Shown: positions 43,139 through 53,000 of the stretch, piece by piece
Numbering within the stretch: the first letter of the stretch is position 1
Layout: every line of letters starts with the position of its first letter
NCBI GenBank assembly: GCA_044224925.1
Contig: JBGAJM010000001.1
Location: forward strand, 868,001 to 932,000
DNA length: 64,000 nt
Source of the DNA: Kapaibacterium sp044224925
GTDB taxonomy: Bacteria > Bacteroidota > Ignavibacteria > Kapaibacteriales > Kapaibacteriaceae
Direction: 5' to 3'
The notes under the pieces: generated by a model
Told to the model about the DNA's origin: nothing
Databases searched by the model: none
The model's input: the letters and a program-made list of their open reading frames with translations, nothing else
Position numbers and translations under genes: made by a program

Positions 43139-44593
43139 TTATCGACCCATTGCGTGACGGAGTGAAAGAACGCCCACCGTTCCGAAGCCCATCAGGAACA
43201 TGAGCTGGAATGGAATGGCAGAGATCTCGGAGTAGCTGATCGAGGTTGCGATACCGATGGCGAAGTAGACGGCCAAACCCAGCTCCAGCACAACAGCGAA
43301 GCCGATCTTCTTTTGCACGTACTTCTTCTTCTTCCATTCGTCGTTCGCCTCTTCGATGCGGAACTTCGGTGTGCGCTTGAATTCCGTCTTCTTGCCCACC
43401 AATGCTTCGAGCACGGCGCGACTGTTGTTCACGGCAAGTCCCATGGAGCCGGCCATGAAGACTGGGAAGAGGAGCAGACGACGGCGCCAGTCCAAGTGGA
43501 TGGCACGTTGTGCATACATGTAGAACATGAACGTCGAGATCGAGGCGAGCACGAAGATCGACATCATGTTGAAGTAGGTATCGTAACCACCCGTGGTGTT
43601 CTTGATGATCACCAACGGAAGATTGAGGAAGGCCACCAACATGATGAACGGGAAGACGATGTTGCTCGTCAGGTGCACCGTGCACTCAAGCTTCACCTTG
43701 AGGGCCACGCTGCTGCGCCATACTTGTGGCAGCAACTTGATGGCCGTTTCCACAGCGCCCTTCGTCCAGCGGAACTGTTGCGTCTTGAGCGAGTTGATGT
43801 CGGCGGGAAGTTCAGCAGGCGACGTGACGTCGTTCAAGAACACGAACTTCCATCCGCGCAGTTGGGCGCGATACGAAAGGTCGAGGTCTTCTGCCAACGT
43901 ATCGGAATGCCAGTTGCCGGCATCGAGGATCGTCGACTTTCTCCATACACCGGCCGTGCCGTTGAAGTTGATGAAGAAGCCGGCCTTGTGGCGGATCTGC
44001 TGCTCGATCACGAAGTGACCGTCGAGTGCCAATGCCTGGGCGCGTGTGAGGAACGAATACTCTTCGTTCAAGTGCTCCCAACGTGTTTGCACCATGCCGA
44101 TCTGATTGTCGACGAAGTATGGCAAGGTCTTGCGAAGGAACTCCGGCTTTGGAACGAAGTCGGCATCGAAGATGGCAACGTATTCACCCTTTGCCTTCTC
44201 GAGACCTTCCTTCAGGGCTCCTGCCTTATAGCCGGAGCGGTCGACGCGATGGATATGCTTGATATCGTATCCCAGTGCTGCATACTCGGCCACGAGTGCC
44301 CGTCCAACGTCCACGGACTCGTCGGTGGAATCGTCAAGCAACTGGATCTCCATGCGGTCCTTCGGATAATCCATGGCGCAGACGGACTTCACGAGTCGGT
44401 CCACCACATACATTTCATTGAAGACCGGCAACTGGATCGTTACCATCGGCACATCGGTGCCCAATTCGATCGGTTCGTGGTGAGCGATCTTCTGGACCTT
44501 GTGATAGTAGTAGATCATCACAAGTCCGTGCAGACCAAAGGCGAACAGCACACACAACGAAAGGAAGTACAAAAGCAGGAGCATGTCTTCCAT
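43139..44593 (-). CDS. Family 2 processive-type glycosyltransferase, membrane bound
   Basis: 484 residues. One N-terminal membrane helix, then a GT-A domain with IQLPVFNE, the LLDDSTDE aspartates, the FDADF motif, TLAEDLDLSYRAQLRGW (acceptor-site Asp) and QQFRW (Q/RxxRW), and several C-terminal helices. This set matches cellulose-synthase-like or glucomannan-synthase-like family 2 enzymes, which polymerise or transfer hexose from a nucleotide sugar. No BcsB-type partner is nearby. The ATG at 44593 is chosen for its GGAGG ribosome-binding site 10 bp upstream; an upstream ATG at 44623 is less likely. Lies between lptE and the FAH gene, which hints at envelope glycan synthesis. Confidence 0.86.
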   Translation of the reverse strand: MEDMLLLLYFLSLCVLFAFGLHGLVMIYYYHKVQKIAHHEPIELGTDVPMVTIQLPVFNEMYVVDRLVKSVCAMDYPKDRMEIQLLDDSTDESVDVGRALVAEYAALGYDIKHIHRVDRSGYKAGALKEGLEKAKGEYVAIFDADFVPKPEFLRKTLPYFVDNQIGMVQTRWEHLNEEYSFLTRAQALALDGHFVIEQQIRHKAGFFINFNGTAGVWRKSTILDAGNWHSDTLAEDLDLSYRAQLRGWKFVFLNDVTSPAELPADINSLKTQQFRWTKGAVETAIKLLPQVWRSSVALKVKLECTVHLTSNIVFPFIMLVAFLNLPLVIIKNTTGGYDTYFNMMSIFVLASISTFMFYMYAQRAIHLDWRRRLLLFPVFMAGSMGLAVNNSRAVLEALVGKKTEFKRTPKFRIEEANDEWKKKKYVQKKIGFAVVLELGLAVYFAIGIATSISYSEISAIPFQLMFLMGFGTVGVLSLRHAMGR

Positions 44594-44653
44594 ACGTATC
44601 GATCCTCCAAAATGAAAAGCCAAAGGGGGTTCCTCCGGCCATTCACCGGAGGG

Positions 44654-45190
44654 TCACCAATCTGTTACCAATTGCAAGAGAACATCGTCTGAGATCTGTC
44701 GGATCGCCTCGCGAACAGCTTCGTCTCGTTCGGTGGAGGCGTTGGCCGCATCGTACACGCCAAAGCGTTCGAACGTTTGCTTCCAGACCTGTTTGTTCTT
44801 GACCGCGTCGAAGAACTCCACCTCGATCGCCACCACGATCTTCCGCTGCCCTTCTCGGTCGGCGTCGGACACGTTCAGGATCTGATCCTTGATGCGTACG
44901 ATCACCGGCGAAAGTCGTGCATCGCCATTCTCTTCGATCACTTGAAGCGAATTGTCGGTGCGGAATCGGCGGAGCAACGTCTCGGTCGACACTTCACGGT
45001 AGGCTGGATTTCCGAATCCTGAACGGTCGACCGTTGAAGCGATCGAGATCGTTTTCAAATGGTCCGGAACCGAGCCGCCGCGAAATGAGTAACAGGCAGT
45101 TGCTGCTACTGCCACGACGATCATTGCGACATGCGAAACTATCGGTAGCACGGTGTTGCCATGATGAAGCTTGGATGAAAACAAATTCAT
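44654..45190 (-). CDS. lptE: LptE-like LPS-assembly lipoprotein
   Basis: 178 residues. A membrane-targeting signal ends in lipobox ATAC, the cysteine being followed by YSFRGGSVPDHLKTISI, the characteristic start of Bacteroidota LptE proteins. The body is a small alpha/beta domain (ETLLRRFRTDNSLQVIEENG, VAIEVEFFDAVKNKQVWKQT). LptE plugs the LptD barrel in the outer membrane and helps insert lipopolysaccharide. A 7-bp hairpin (44632-44638 with 44646-44652) lies just after the stop and before GT2, possibly reducing read-through. Preceded by the MBL hydrolase gene by 9 bp. Confidence 0.82.
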   Translation of the reverse strand: MNLFSSKLHHGNTVLPIVSHVAMIVVAVAATACYSFRGGSVPDHLKTISIASTVDRSGFGNPAYREVSTETLLRRFRTDNSLQVIEENGDARLSPVIVRIKDQILNVSDADREGQRKIVVAIEVEFFDAVKNKQVWKQTFERFGVYDAANASTERDEAVREAIRQISDDVLLQLVTDW

Positions 45191-45199
45191 GTGGTGCGC

Positions 45200-45832
45200 T
45201 TATTGAACGAATGGATTGGAAACCCGCTCTGTGCCTAGTGTTGTGGCCGGTCCATGACCTGGATACACGGTCAGATCGTCGGTCAGTGTGAATAACTTGT
45301 CGTGAATGGAATCGAGCAACACATCCATGTCCCCTCCCGGCAGATCGCACCGCCCCACACTTCCGGCGAAGAGCGTATCGCCGACGAAGACGCGATGGTG
45401 TGCCGCATCGACAAAACACAGCCCGCCTTCTGTATGTCCGGGCGTGGCCAGTACGTCGAACTGCATCGCACCGAAGCGCAACACCTCACCACCTTGCAAC
45501 ACATGCGTTGGAACGACGGCACCGATGGTGAACGGCAAGGGCCACACGGTATGTGCCATCGGATCGGTCAGTCGGTACACATCGGCGGCGTGCACATACA
45601 CATCGCACCCCGTTGCCGCCACCAACGTCGACGCATCGGCCGTGTGGTCCCAATGGGTATGGGTAAGGAGCAGGGCGGCAAGGCGCACGTTGTCCGTGCG
45701 CAGTTGATCGAGCATGGCGTCGGTGACGCACTGCGGTGCATCGATCGCCACGGCCAGGCCATGGTCGGCGTCGACAAGAAGATATCCGATGGTGGCCACA
45801 GGGCCGGCTTCGTAGGCGTACAAGGTGATCAT
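45200..45832 (-). CDS. MBL-fold hydrolase, glyoxalase II-like
   Basis: 210 residues. Zinc-site motifs of the metallo-beta-lactamase fold are complete: THTHWDHTAD (HxHxDH), TPGHTEGG, VGDTLF and YPGHGP. The short length without the C-terminal helical domain of glyoxalase II and the GSVGRCDLPGGD segment fit the single-domain YcbL-type group, which hydrolyses thioesters such as S-lactoylglutathione or related compounds. No signal peptide. The ATG at 45832 is chosen over a TTG/ATG further upstream. It is the first gene of the minus-strand operon ending with the FAH gene. Confidence 0.88.
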   Translation of the reverse strand: MITLYAYEAGPVATIGYLLVDADHGLAVAIDAPQCVTDAMLDQLRTDNVRLAALLLTHTHWDHTADASTLVAATGCDVYVHAADVYRLTDPMAHTVWPLPFTIGAVVPTHVLQGGEVLRFGAMQFDVLATPGHTEGGLCFVDAAHHRVFVGDTLFAGSVGRCDLPGGDMDVLLDSIHDKLFTLTDDLTVYPGHGPATTLGTERVSNPFVQ

Positions 45833-45906
45833 AAGAGGCAACAACAAGGAACAAGGCCTGCAAACTCGGAAAGATTAATGGATTGCAAACCGTATTTTGG
45901 CCCCCT

Positions 45907-46686
45907 ATGAGCTTTCAATCGGTAAATCAAGACTGGGAAGGATTGGCCAAGCACGATGCAATGTGGGCCATTCTCACGAGTCCGGAAAAACAAGGCAACA
46001 AGTGGGGCAACGAAGAGTTCTTCGAGGCCGGACGGTATGAGATCTCCGTGGTGTTCGACCTGCTGAAGGAGTTGAAGGCGCTGCCGGTTGACAATGAGCT
46101 CGCACTCGATTTCGGATGCGGCGTGGGCAGACTCACGCAGGCGCTCGGCAATATCTTTCGCTCGGTGCACGGGATCGACGTGTCCCCTACCATGATCGCC
46201 AAGGCCACGGCACTCAATGCGGCGCCCGACACGGTGCAGTTCCGCGTGAACGACACGACCGTCCTGCCCTTTCCGCCCTCCAGCTTCTCCTTCATCTACA
46301 CCAGCATCGTCCTGCAGCATATTCCCTACCCGCAGCAGGTGGAGTACATCGCCGAGTTCGGACGTCTGCTCAAGCCCGGTGGGACGCTGGTGTTCCAGAT
46401 CCCGACCAAGGACATTCGGCAGATCTCGCTCCTGCAGCGCATCAAGAGCACGGTGCGGATCCGCGAGCGGCTGTCCAAGATCGGCATCGGCACCTTCCAT
46501 CACATGCAGATGAATTCGGTGCCCGAGGCCGAGATCCATGCCGTGATCAAGGCGGCAGGGTGCGAGGTGGTGGGCCATCGCTACACCAACCACACGGATG
46601 TGGGCTTTGGCGGACGCCTGCGGTTCATGGAGCGGGCCCAGAGCAAGGACTACGAGAGCAGTCTCTTTATAGTCCGTAAATCGTGA
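45907..46686 (+). CDS. Class I SAM-dependent methyltransferase
   Basis: 259 residues. Rossmann-fold methyltransferase with motif I LALDFGCGVGRLTQAL, acidic motif II (HGIDVSPTMIAKA), motif IV-like NDTTVLPFPPSSF and post-motif FGRLLKPGGTLVFQIP, as in Methyltransf_11/25 proteins. The N-terminal QSVNQDWEGLAKHDAMWAIL and the C-terminal domain are not diagnostic, so the substrate is unknown. A TATTTTGG sequence ends 6 bp before the ATG at 45907. It precedes nuoA by 39 bp, but nuoA has its own candidate promoter. Confidence 0.85.
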   Translation: MSFQSVNQDWEGLAKHDAMWAILTSPEKQGNKWGNEEFFEAGRYEISVVFDLLKELKALPVDNELALDFGCGVGRLTQALGNIFRSVHGIDVSPTMIAKATALNAAPDTVQFRVNDTTVLPFPPSSFSFIYTSIVLQHIPYPQQVEYIAEFGRLLKPGGTLVFQIPTKDIRQISLLQRIKSTVRIRERLSKIGIGTFHHMQMNSVPEAEIHAVIKAAGCEVVGHRYTNHTDVGFGGRLRFMERAQSKDYESSLFIVRKS

Positions 46687-46694
46687 CAGAGTTG

Positions 46695-46702
46695 TAATTT
46701 CG
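46695..46702 (+). promoter_or_regulatory. Candidate -7 promoter box (TAATTTCG) for nuoA-nuoB
   Basis: TAATTTCG, one mismatch to TAnnTTTG, 23 bp before the nuoA ATG. Confidence 0.4.
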
Positions 46703-46725
46703 TCGAGTTCAACACGAGAAGCCCC

Positions 46726-47082
46726 ATGCTAGAACACTACCTTCCGCTCATCATCATGATCGCCATCGGCGCGATCTTCGGCCTGAGCAACATCATCATG
46801 GCGGAGATCCTCGGACCGAAGCGAAGCACGCGTGCCAAGCTGTCGACGTACGAGTCCGGGATGGAACCCATCAAGAGCGCACGGGAACGATTCACCGTGA
46901 AGTTCTATTTAGTTGCCATGATGTTCATCCTCTTCGATATCGAAGTGGTGTTCATGTATCCATGGGCCGTGCAGTTCAAGTCGCTGGGCATGTATGGCTT
47001 CACCGCCATGATCTTGTTCATGGTGCTCTTGTTCAGCGGCTATCTCTACGTTGTGAAAAAGGGAGCACTCAAATGGGATTGA
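46726..47082 (+). CDS. nuoA: NADH-quinone oxidoreductase subunit A
   Basis: 118 residues with three membrane helices, normal length. Conserved features are KLSTYESGMEPIKSARERF, where most relatives have YECG and this one has YESG, and KFYLVAMMFILFDIEVVFMYPWA. NuoA wraps the quinone-access region at the junction of the two arms of complex I. Its stop overlaps nuoB by 10 bp. Confidence 0.95.
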   Translation: MLEHYLPLIIMIAIGAIFGLSNIIMAEILGPKRSTRAKLSTYESGMEPIKSARERFTVKFYLVAMMFILFDIEVVFMYPWAVQFKSLGMYGFTAMILFMVLLFSGYLYVVKKGALKWD

Positions 47083-47606
47083 ACGATCAACTACAGCGCG
47101 ACGGATTCGTGATCACCACGGTAGAGTCGCTGATCACGTGGGCACAGGCGAACTCATTGTGGCCAATGCCCATGGGCATCAGCTGCTGCGCCATCGAGAT
47201 GATGGCCTTCGGAGGTCCGCGTGCCGATGCATCGCGGTTCGGTTCCGAGCGCTTCTCCTTCTCGCCACGTCAGGCCGATCTGATGATCGTTGCCGGTACG
47301 GTCACGTACAAGATGTCGTGGGTGGTTCGCAAGATCTGGGACCAGATGCCCGACCCGAAGTGGTGCATTGCCATGGGCGTGTGCACGAGCACGGGCGGCA
47401 TGTTCCGCAGCTATCCTGTGGTGCAAGGGATCGATCAGTTCCTTCCCGTCGACGCCTACGTCTCCGGCTGTCCGCCACGTCCCGAAGCACTCATGAAGGC
47501 GCTGCTCTTTATCCAGGAAAAGATCAAGAGCCAGTCGCACCCAACATTGATCAACCTTGGCAAGGACAGTGGCGACGTGCGCCGCAGCGATCTCGTCACA
47601 CCGTAA
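47073..47606 (+). CDS. nuoB: NADH-quinone oxidoreductase subunit B
   Basis: 177 residues. Cluster N2 ligands are present: tandem cysteines in MGISCCAIEMMAFGG, then GVCTSTGG and VSGCPPRPEALM. NuoB carries the terminal iron-sulfur cluster that reduces quinone. The ATG at 47073 overlaps the end of nuoA by 10 bp, a tight translational coupling. nuoC and nuoD do not follow; a strong terminator at 47657-47688 closes a two-gene nuoA-nuoB unit. Confidence 0.95.
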   Translation: MGLNDQLQRDGFVITTVESLITWAQANSLWPMPMGISCCAIEMMAFGGPRADASRFGSERFSFSPRQADLMIVAGTVTYKMSWVVRKIWDQMPDPKWCIAMGVCTSTGGMFRSYPVVQGIDQFLPVDAYVSGCPPRPEALMKALLFIQEKIKSQSHPTLINLGKDSGDVRRSDLVTP

Positions 47607-47656
47607 CGAGCGCTCGGTCTGCTCTCTCGACGTCAGGAACAAGATGATTACGATGA

Positions 47657-47688
47657 ACGCCGGACCGAATGGTTCGGCGTTTTTTTTT
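47657..47688 (+). terminator. Intrinsic terminator after nuoB
   Basis: ACGCCGGACC (47657-47666) pairs with GGTTCGGCGT (47671-47680), one G-T pair, GAAT loop, followed by nine T (47680-47688). It ends the nuoA-nuoB transcript before anmK. Confidence 0.92.
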
Positions 47689-47704
47689 CAAGGGATCGAA
47701 GAAC

Positions 47705-48877
47705 ATGATGACGCACACAACCTGGACATCCCGGCCACGACGCGTGATCGGGATCATGACGGGCACCTCGCTGGACGGGATCGACGTGGCGTTGTGTACC
47801 ATTGGCATTGAGGACGGTCGACATTCCGTTGTCCTCGATGCCTTTGCCACCTTCCCCTACTCGGATGCCTGCTTGCAACTTGTGCAGACGGTGCTCACGG
47901 AACCGATCCGTGCGGCTGAGGTCTGCGATCTTGACGTTGCCCTCGCTGCCGACATGGCCACTGCCGTCGAACAGGTGTTGCAGGAGAACAAGGTGGACCG
48001 TGCCGAGGTGGACCTTGTGTCCGTACACGGACAAACGATGTGGCACGCACCACAACCGCATACTGTTGGCGCTCACACCATGGGAAGCACATGGCAGGCA
48101 ACGAACATCTCTGCCCTTGCCACCCTGCTCAACCTCACCGTGATCGGTGATCTTCGCACGGCCGATGTGGTGGTGGGCGGACAAGGCGCGCCGCTGGTGC
48201 CGATGTTCGATCTGCACACGTTGGTGCATCCCGAGCGCACACGCGTGGCCTTGAACATTGGCGGCATGGCGAACTGTACGATCCTTCCTCCGACGGCTTC
48301 GGTGGACACGCTCGTGGCCTTCGATACGGGTCCGGGCAACGTGCTGATCAACGCTGCCATTCGCAAGACGTACGGCAAGGCATTCGATACGAACGGCGAT
48401 GTTGCACGTGCCGGCAATGTGATCGCCTCGATGTTCGACGAGCTCACGTCGCATCCGTTCTATGCGATGGAGCCTCCGAAGTCCACCGGACGGGAGATGT
48501 TCGACGATGCCTATGCCGCCGTCATGGTGAAGCGCTACGGACATCCCAGCCTGCCGATGGAAGATCTGGTGCGGACGATGACGGAGTGCACGGCCTGGAG
48601 CATTGCCGATCACATCCAACGCTATGCGCCTCAGGCCGACGATGTGATCGTGAGCGGTGGCGGTGCGCACAACACGTTCCTGATGGAGCTCTTGCGCGAT
48701 CGGCTGCCGACAATGAACGTTCTGCGCAGTGACGATGTTGGCATTCCGTCCGACGCGAAAGAGGCCATGTGCTTCGCCTATCTCGGTTGGCGATCCCTGG
48801 CCGGTCTGCCGGGCAACATACCGTCGGTGACCGGGGCATCGAAAGCCGTCGTCCTCGGAACCGTCAGCGCTTCGTAA
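47705..48877 (+). CDS. anmK: Anhydro-N-acetylmuramic acid kinase
   Basis: 390 residues. AnmK phosphorylates and opens 1,6-anhydro-MurNAc released during peptidoglycan turnover, giving MurNAc-6-phosphate. The family fingerprints are GIMTGTSLDGIDVAL, VHGQTMWH, NIGGMANCTIL, FDTGPGNVLIN and VSGGGAHN. The ATG at 47705 follows a purine-rich AAGGGATCGAAGAAC; the open frame extends upstream through the terminator and is ignored. The stop codon region overlaps the TAACTTTG promoter box of the next gene. Confidence 0.94.
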   Translation: MMTHTTWTSRPRRVIGIMTGTSLDGIDVALCTIGIEDGRHSVVLDAFATFPYSDACLQLVQTVLTEPIRAAEVCDLDVALAADMATAVEQVLQENKVDRAEVDLVSVHGQTMWHAPQPHTVGAHTMGSTWQATNISALATLLNLTVIGDLRTADVVVGGQGAPLVPMFDLHTLVHPERTRVALNIGGMANCTILPPTASVDTLVAFDTGPGNVLINAAIRKTYGKAFDTNGDVARAGNVIASMFDELTSHPFYAMEPPKSTGREMFDDAYAAVMVKRYGHPSLPMEDLVRTMTECTAWSIADHIQRYAPQADDVIVSGGGAHNTFLMELLRDRLPTMNVLRSDDVGIPSDAKEAMCFAYLGWRSLAGLPGNIPSVTGASKAVVLGTVSAS

Positions 48878-48882
48878 CTTTG
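48875..48882 (+). promoter_or_regulatory. -7 promoter box (TAACTTTG) for the acyl-CoA dehydrogenase gene
   Basis: Exact TAnnTTTG match beginning in the anmK stop codon, 33 bp before the ATG at 48916. Confidence 0.55.
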
Positions 48883-48915
48883 CGAATTCCCATCACCAAC
48901 AACATCCCTACCGCC

Positions 48916-50064
48916 ATGTTTTCCTTGCAGTTCTCCGAAACCCATGAAATGATCCGCGACACGGCCCGCCAATTCGCGCAGGACGAGATCGCACCAACGG
49001 CCATCGAACGCGATAAGAACGGCGAGTTCCCGTACGAGATCACGAAGAAGCTTGGAGAGCTTGGGTTCCTGGGCATGATGGTCTCGCCCGAATGGGGCGG
49101 CTCTGGCCTTGATGCCTTGAGCTATGTGATCGCCATGGAAGAGATCTCGGCCGTGGATGCGAGTTGTGGCGTGATCATGTCGGTGAACAACTCATTGGTC
49201 TGCTGGGGACTCGAGACCTATGCCACCGACGCGCAAAAAGAGAAGTGGCTCCGTCCCCTCGCTTCCGGTCAGGTCCACGGCGCCTTCTGCCTTTCCGAAC
49301 CCGAAGCCGGCTCCGATGCAACATCGCAACACACCACGGCCACGAAGGTGGACGGAGGATGGTTGTTGAACGGCACGAAGAACTGGATCACGAACGGACA
49401 AACGGCCAGCACCTACTTGGTGATGGCACAAACGAATCGCGAGCTGAAGCATAAGGGCATCACGTGCTTCATCGTCCCACGCACGGCAGAAGGATTCGAG
49501 CCGGGCATCAAGGAAGACAAGCTCGGCATCCGCTCGAGCGATACCTGCTCGATCGGTCTGACGAACGTCTTCGTTCCCGATGATCAAGTGCTCGGCGGCG
49601 AAGGTGTTGGATTCAAGATCGCCATGGAGTCGCTCAACGGCGGACGGATCGGTATTGCTGCACAAGCACTTGGCATTGCCAAGGCCGGGAGTGAGATCGC
49701 CACGAAGTATGCCACGCAACGCAAGGCATTCGGCAAACCCATTGCCGATCTGCAGGCCATTCAGATGAAGATCGCCGACATGGCAACGCGCGTGGAAGCT
49801 GCACGCTATATGGTGTATCGCGCCGCATGGATGAAGGATCAGCACATGAACTACATCAAGGCGGCCGCACAGGCAAAGTTGCTTGCGTCGACAACGGCCG
49901 TGCATGTAGCGCTCGAAGCCATTCAAGTTCACGGCGGCTACGGCTACGTTCGCGAGTACATTGTGGAACGCCTCTTGCGCGATGCGAAGATCACCGAGAT
50001 CTACGAAGGCACGAGCGAGATCCAGCACATTGTGATCGCTCGCGAACTCCTCAAGGAATTGTAA
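48916..50064 (+). CDS. Acyl-CoA dehydrogenase
   Basis: 382 residues, normal for short/medium-chain acyl-CoA dehydrogenases. The enzyme introduces an alpha-beta double bond with FAD and passes electrons to ETF. Signatures are AFCLSEPEAGSDATS, LNGTKNWITNG, QVLGGEGVGFKIAMESLNGGR, RKAFGKPIADLQ and the C-terminal IQVHGGYGYVREYIVERLLR; the catalytic Glu lies in ITEIYEGTSEIQ. Closest in look to butyryl/isovaleryl-type enzymes, but chain length cannot be fixed from sequence. The ATG at 48916 is preferred to a 49-residue longer frame that overlaps anmK. Convergent with tamB. Confidence 0.94.
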   Translation: MFSLQFSETHEMIRDTARQFAQDEIAPTAIERDKNGEFPYEITKKLGELGFLGMMVSPEWGGSGLDALSYVIAMEEISAVDASCGVIMSVNNSLVCWGLETYATDAQKEKWLRPLASGQVHGAFCLSEPEAGSDATSQHTTATKVDGGWLLNGTKNWITNGQTASTYLVMAQTNRELKHKGITCFIVPRTAEGFEPGIKEDKLGIRSSDTCSIGLTNVFVPDDQVLGGEGVGFKIAMESLNGGRIGIAAQALGIAKAGSEIATKYATQRKAFGKPIADLQAIQMKIADMATRVEAARYMVYRAAWMKDQHMNYIKAAAQAKLLASTTAVHVALEAIQVHGGYGYVREYIVERLLRDAKITEIYEGTSEIQHIVIARELLKEL

Positions 50065-50085
50065 GGCGGCACGGCGGCAAGGCCA

Positions 50086-53000
50086 CTACGGTAATCGAAT
50101 ACCGAGCTTCACTTCCCACTCTTTCTGATAGCGTGTGATGTTCCCCGTGTTGCTCACGGCACGGGAGAACTCTGCCTCGAAGTACTTCAAGATCGTTGCC
50201 TCGTTCAGCTCCGAGAGCGGGACGATCACCGTGATGTTGTTGTTCGCCGAGATGTCGGACACCGTGCCGCTCCATCGGTAGGTGACGTTACCGAAGAGCT
50301 GACCGGAAAGCGTGAGCTTGGACTGACTGAGGTCCGACCCAACGTCGAGCTGAGCGTTCTGGATCACACCACCAACACCGGCCAGCATCTCACCGAGTGC
50401 ATTCGTTGCGACGGCGGACAAACTCGCATTCACTTCGCCGACCACATTGCCCTGTCCACCCTGCTGCAATTCGTCCTGCGTGCGGTTGAGCAGGATGAGC
50501 ATGAGCGCATCGCTCTTGACACTGTTCGAATCGGTACCAACAACTTCTTTGTCATTGCGGAACAATCGGAACTTCGCGTCCGGAAGTTGTTTTGTTCCTG
50601 TGATATCGATCACCACGCGATAGTCCTCACGTCCACCCTTCGGCGGTGGAAGCATGCGGTTGCCATTGTAGACAGCACGCAGCTTCAACGACGGGTTCGT
50701 GAGTCCGCCGGCACTGAAGTCCAACTCTCCACTTGCCGAGAACGGCTTGAAGAACTTATAGGTACTCGTGCCTTCCTTCAGCTTCATCTTTCCATGCATG
50801 TTCGTGCCGCTACCAAAGGAACCTGTGAACTCAAGTGGAATGCGCGGATCGCTCAGTTCCAGATCGGCGATCAGGATCTCGGTAACACCCAAGACCATGG
50901 TGATCAAGAATCTGCTCTTGAAGTAGATGTTCAGGTTGAACTCCAACAGGTCCATGAATCCTGCCGTCGGACCGGAGAAGGCGCTCTTCAAGGCACGAAG
51001 GATCTGCGACGAATCCACTTGCTCACGTTTCGTTGTATCCACCCGAGCACGCGGGCGCACACGGTCTTCGAGTGACGGGAAGGCATAGTTCAAACTGTCG
51101 TCCGGAGAGATGTACGTGAACGACGTCACGCGACGCTTTGTGGACGAACGCTCTTGCGGGAAGACCACGTCGCCGTAGATCACGATGAGATCTCCGTCAA
51201 GATGCGGTGCATCGAGACGTCCGTAGAAGTGCAGCGGACTCTTGCCGCTGGCCACGACCACGTCGCCATAGACGTCCGGACTGCGAGCCACCGACTGCAT
51301 GTTCATGACGGCCAGTCCGGGTGTGGTGACCGTGAAATCCACCGACTCCACACTCAATCCGTTGAACGTGACCGTGCCCTTGGCATTGGCGATTCCCTTG
51401 TTGTCCTTGCGCAGAATGTCACGAGACAGGTTGCGCATCACGATGGTATCGATCAAGAGCTGTTCCCCTTCGAGGCGCATCACACCATCGGCGTTGTACG
51501 ACATACCGGTGGATGAAGCAACGAAGCTCGCATTCTTGAATCTGGCATTGCCCGTGAACTTCACATCATCCGGCGTGGTGCCCTTGACGGAGATCATGGC
51601 ATCGGCCTGTCCGCGCAGTCGCTCAATGGCCGGCAAGAATGGTTCCACCACGGCCATGGAGAGCTTGTTGGCCAGAAGTTGAATGTCCATGGGCCGTCCA
51701 TCGATCATGCGCTCCGGCACGTTCACAAAGCCAAGATCCAGCGGCACCGTGTTGATCTTCAGGTTCAAGGCCTCGACGAGTTTGGTACTGTCGCCACTCG
51801 TGATGGTTGCCAACCCGGTGACCGTTCGATCGGCATGTTTCAGCGACACGGCCAGTGCACCGATCTTCTCGGCATTGTACGATACATCCTTTGCGGCAAG
51901 ATCGAGTGTGATCACCGGATCTCTCCATGTGCCATTCACGGTGGCCGTGGCCTTCGTCATGAATCCGCGCAAGAGCTTGAGCGGCGATGATGACAACTCC
52001 GGAGCATACTTGAGAATGTCGCGCAGGTTGAAGTTCTCGACCACGACGTTGGTGTTGGCAAAGATGGAATCAGACAGGAGACCGGTGACGGTGATCGTTT
52101 CTGCAAACGGTCGCTGTGCCACCAGTCCTTGCACGTTGTACACCTTGTTGCTCGCGGTGATCGTGGACGGCTGCGTGGTTCGCCACAGCAGATTGCGCGT
52201 TGGGTCAAGCGTGAACTCCATGGAATCCAGCTGGAGCGACAGCATCTCGTCGTACAGCGCAAGATCGGCCACCACGCCAAAGTGCATCTCGTTCACACCG
52301 CTCGAGGCACGAAGCGATCCCTTGTTATTGGCGAGCGCCAGATCGATGCTCGGAGAATGCAGTTTCGTTGTTCCTACCTGCAGTACTGAATAGCACGCTG
52401 CATGAATGCTCAAACTGTCAAGCGTTGGGACGGTGACGATGTTGTTCGTCGACGCATGGATGCTCGCCACGAACGGGTCGGCGGTGATGAGAAGTGAATC
52501 CGTTGCGATGCGCAGATCGCGGATGTTGGCCGTGTCCAGTGTGAACGAGATACCACCGGTCGTCGACGACGACATATTGCCATTGAGCGAACCGGTGAAC
52601 ATGAGTTGTACATCGGGAATGAAGACGGCAAGAGGAGAAACATCGTAGGCCACAACGTTGAAGGTGGCCTCCATCGGCTGGATCTCTTTCGTGAAGGTAC
52701 GGATGGGTCGCACGGGCCCGATCACATGACGGATGGAGTGTACGACCAGATCTGCCGTGGTGGTGGCCATGGCTGAGATCACATCGAGCAATGCCGAAGG
52801 TGCGTAGTTGCCATCGACGCGAGCACTCAGAATGGGATGACGTCCACGCACGGAGATCGCATCGAAGGAGATCGATCGTCGACCATCCTCGCGTTTGCTC
52901 ACCACGTCGGTGGTGAACGGCATCATGGCCCGGTCGTTGAGCATGAACTCAGTGGTCGTGGCATGCAGTTCCAACTCCATACTGTCGAGTTCGATATCAT

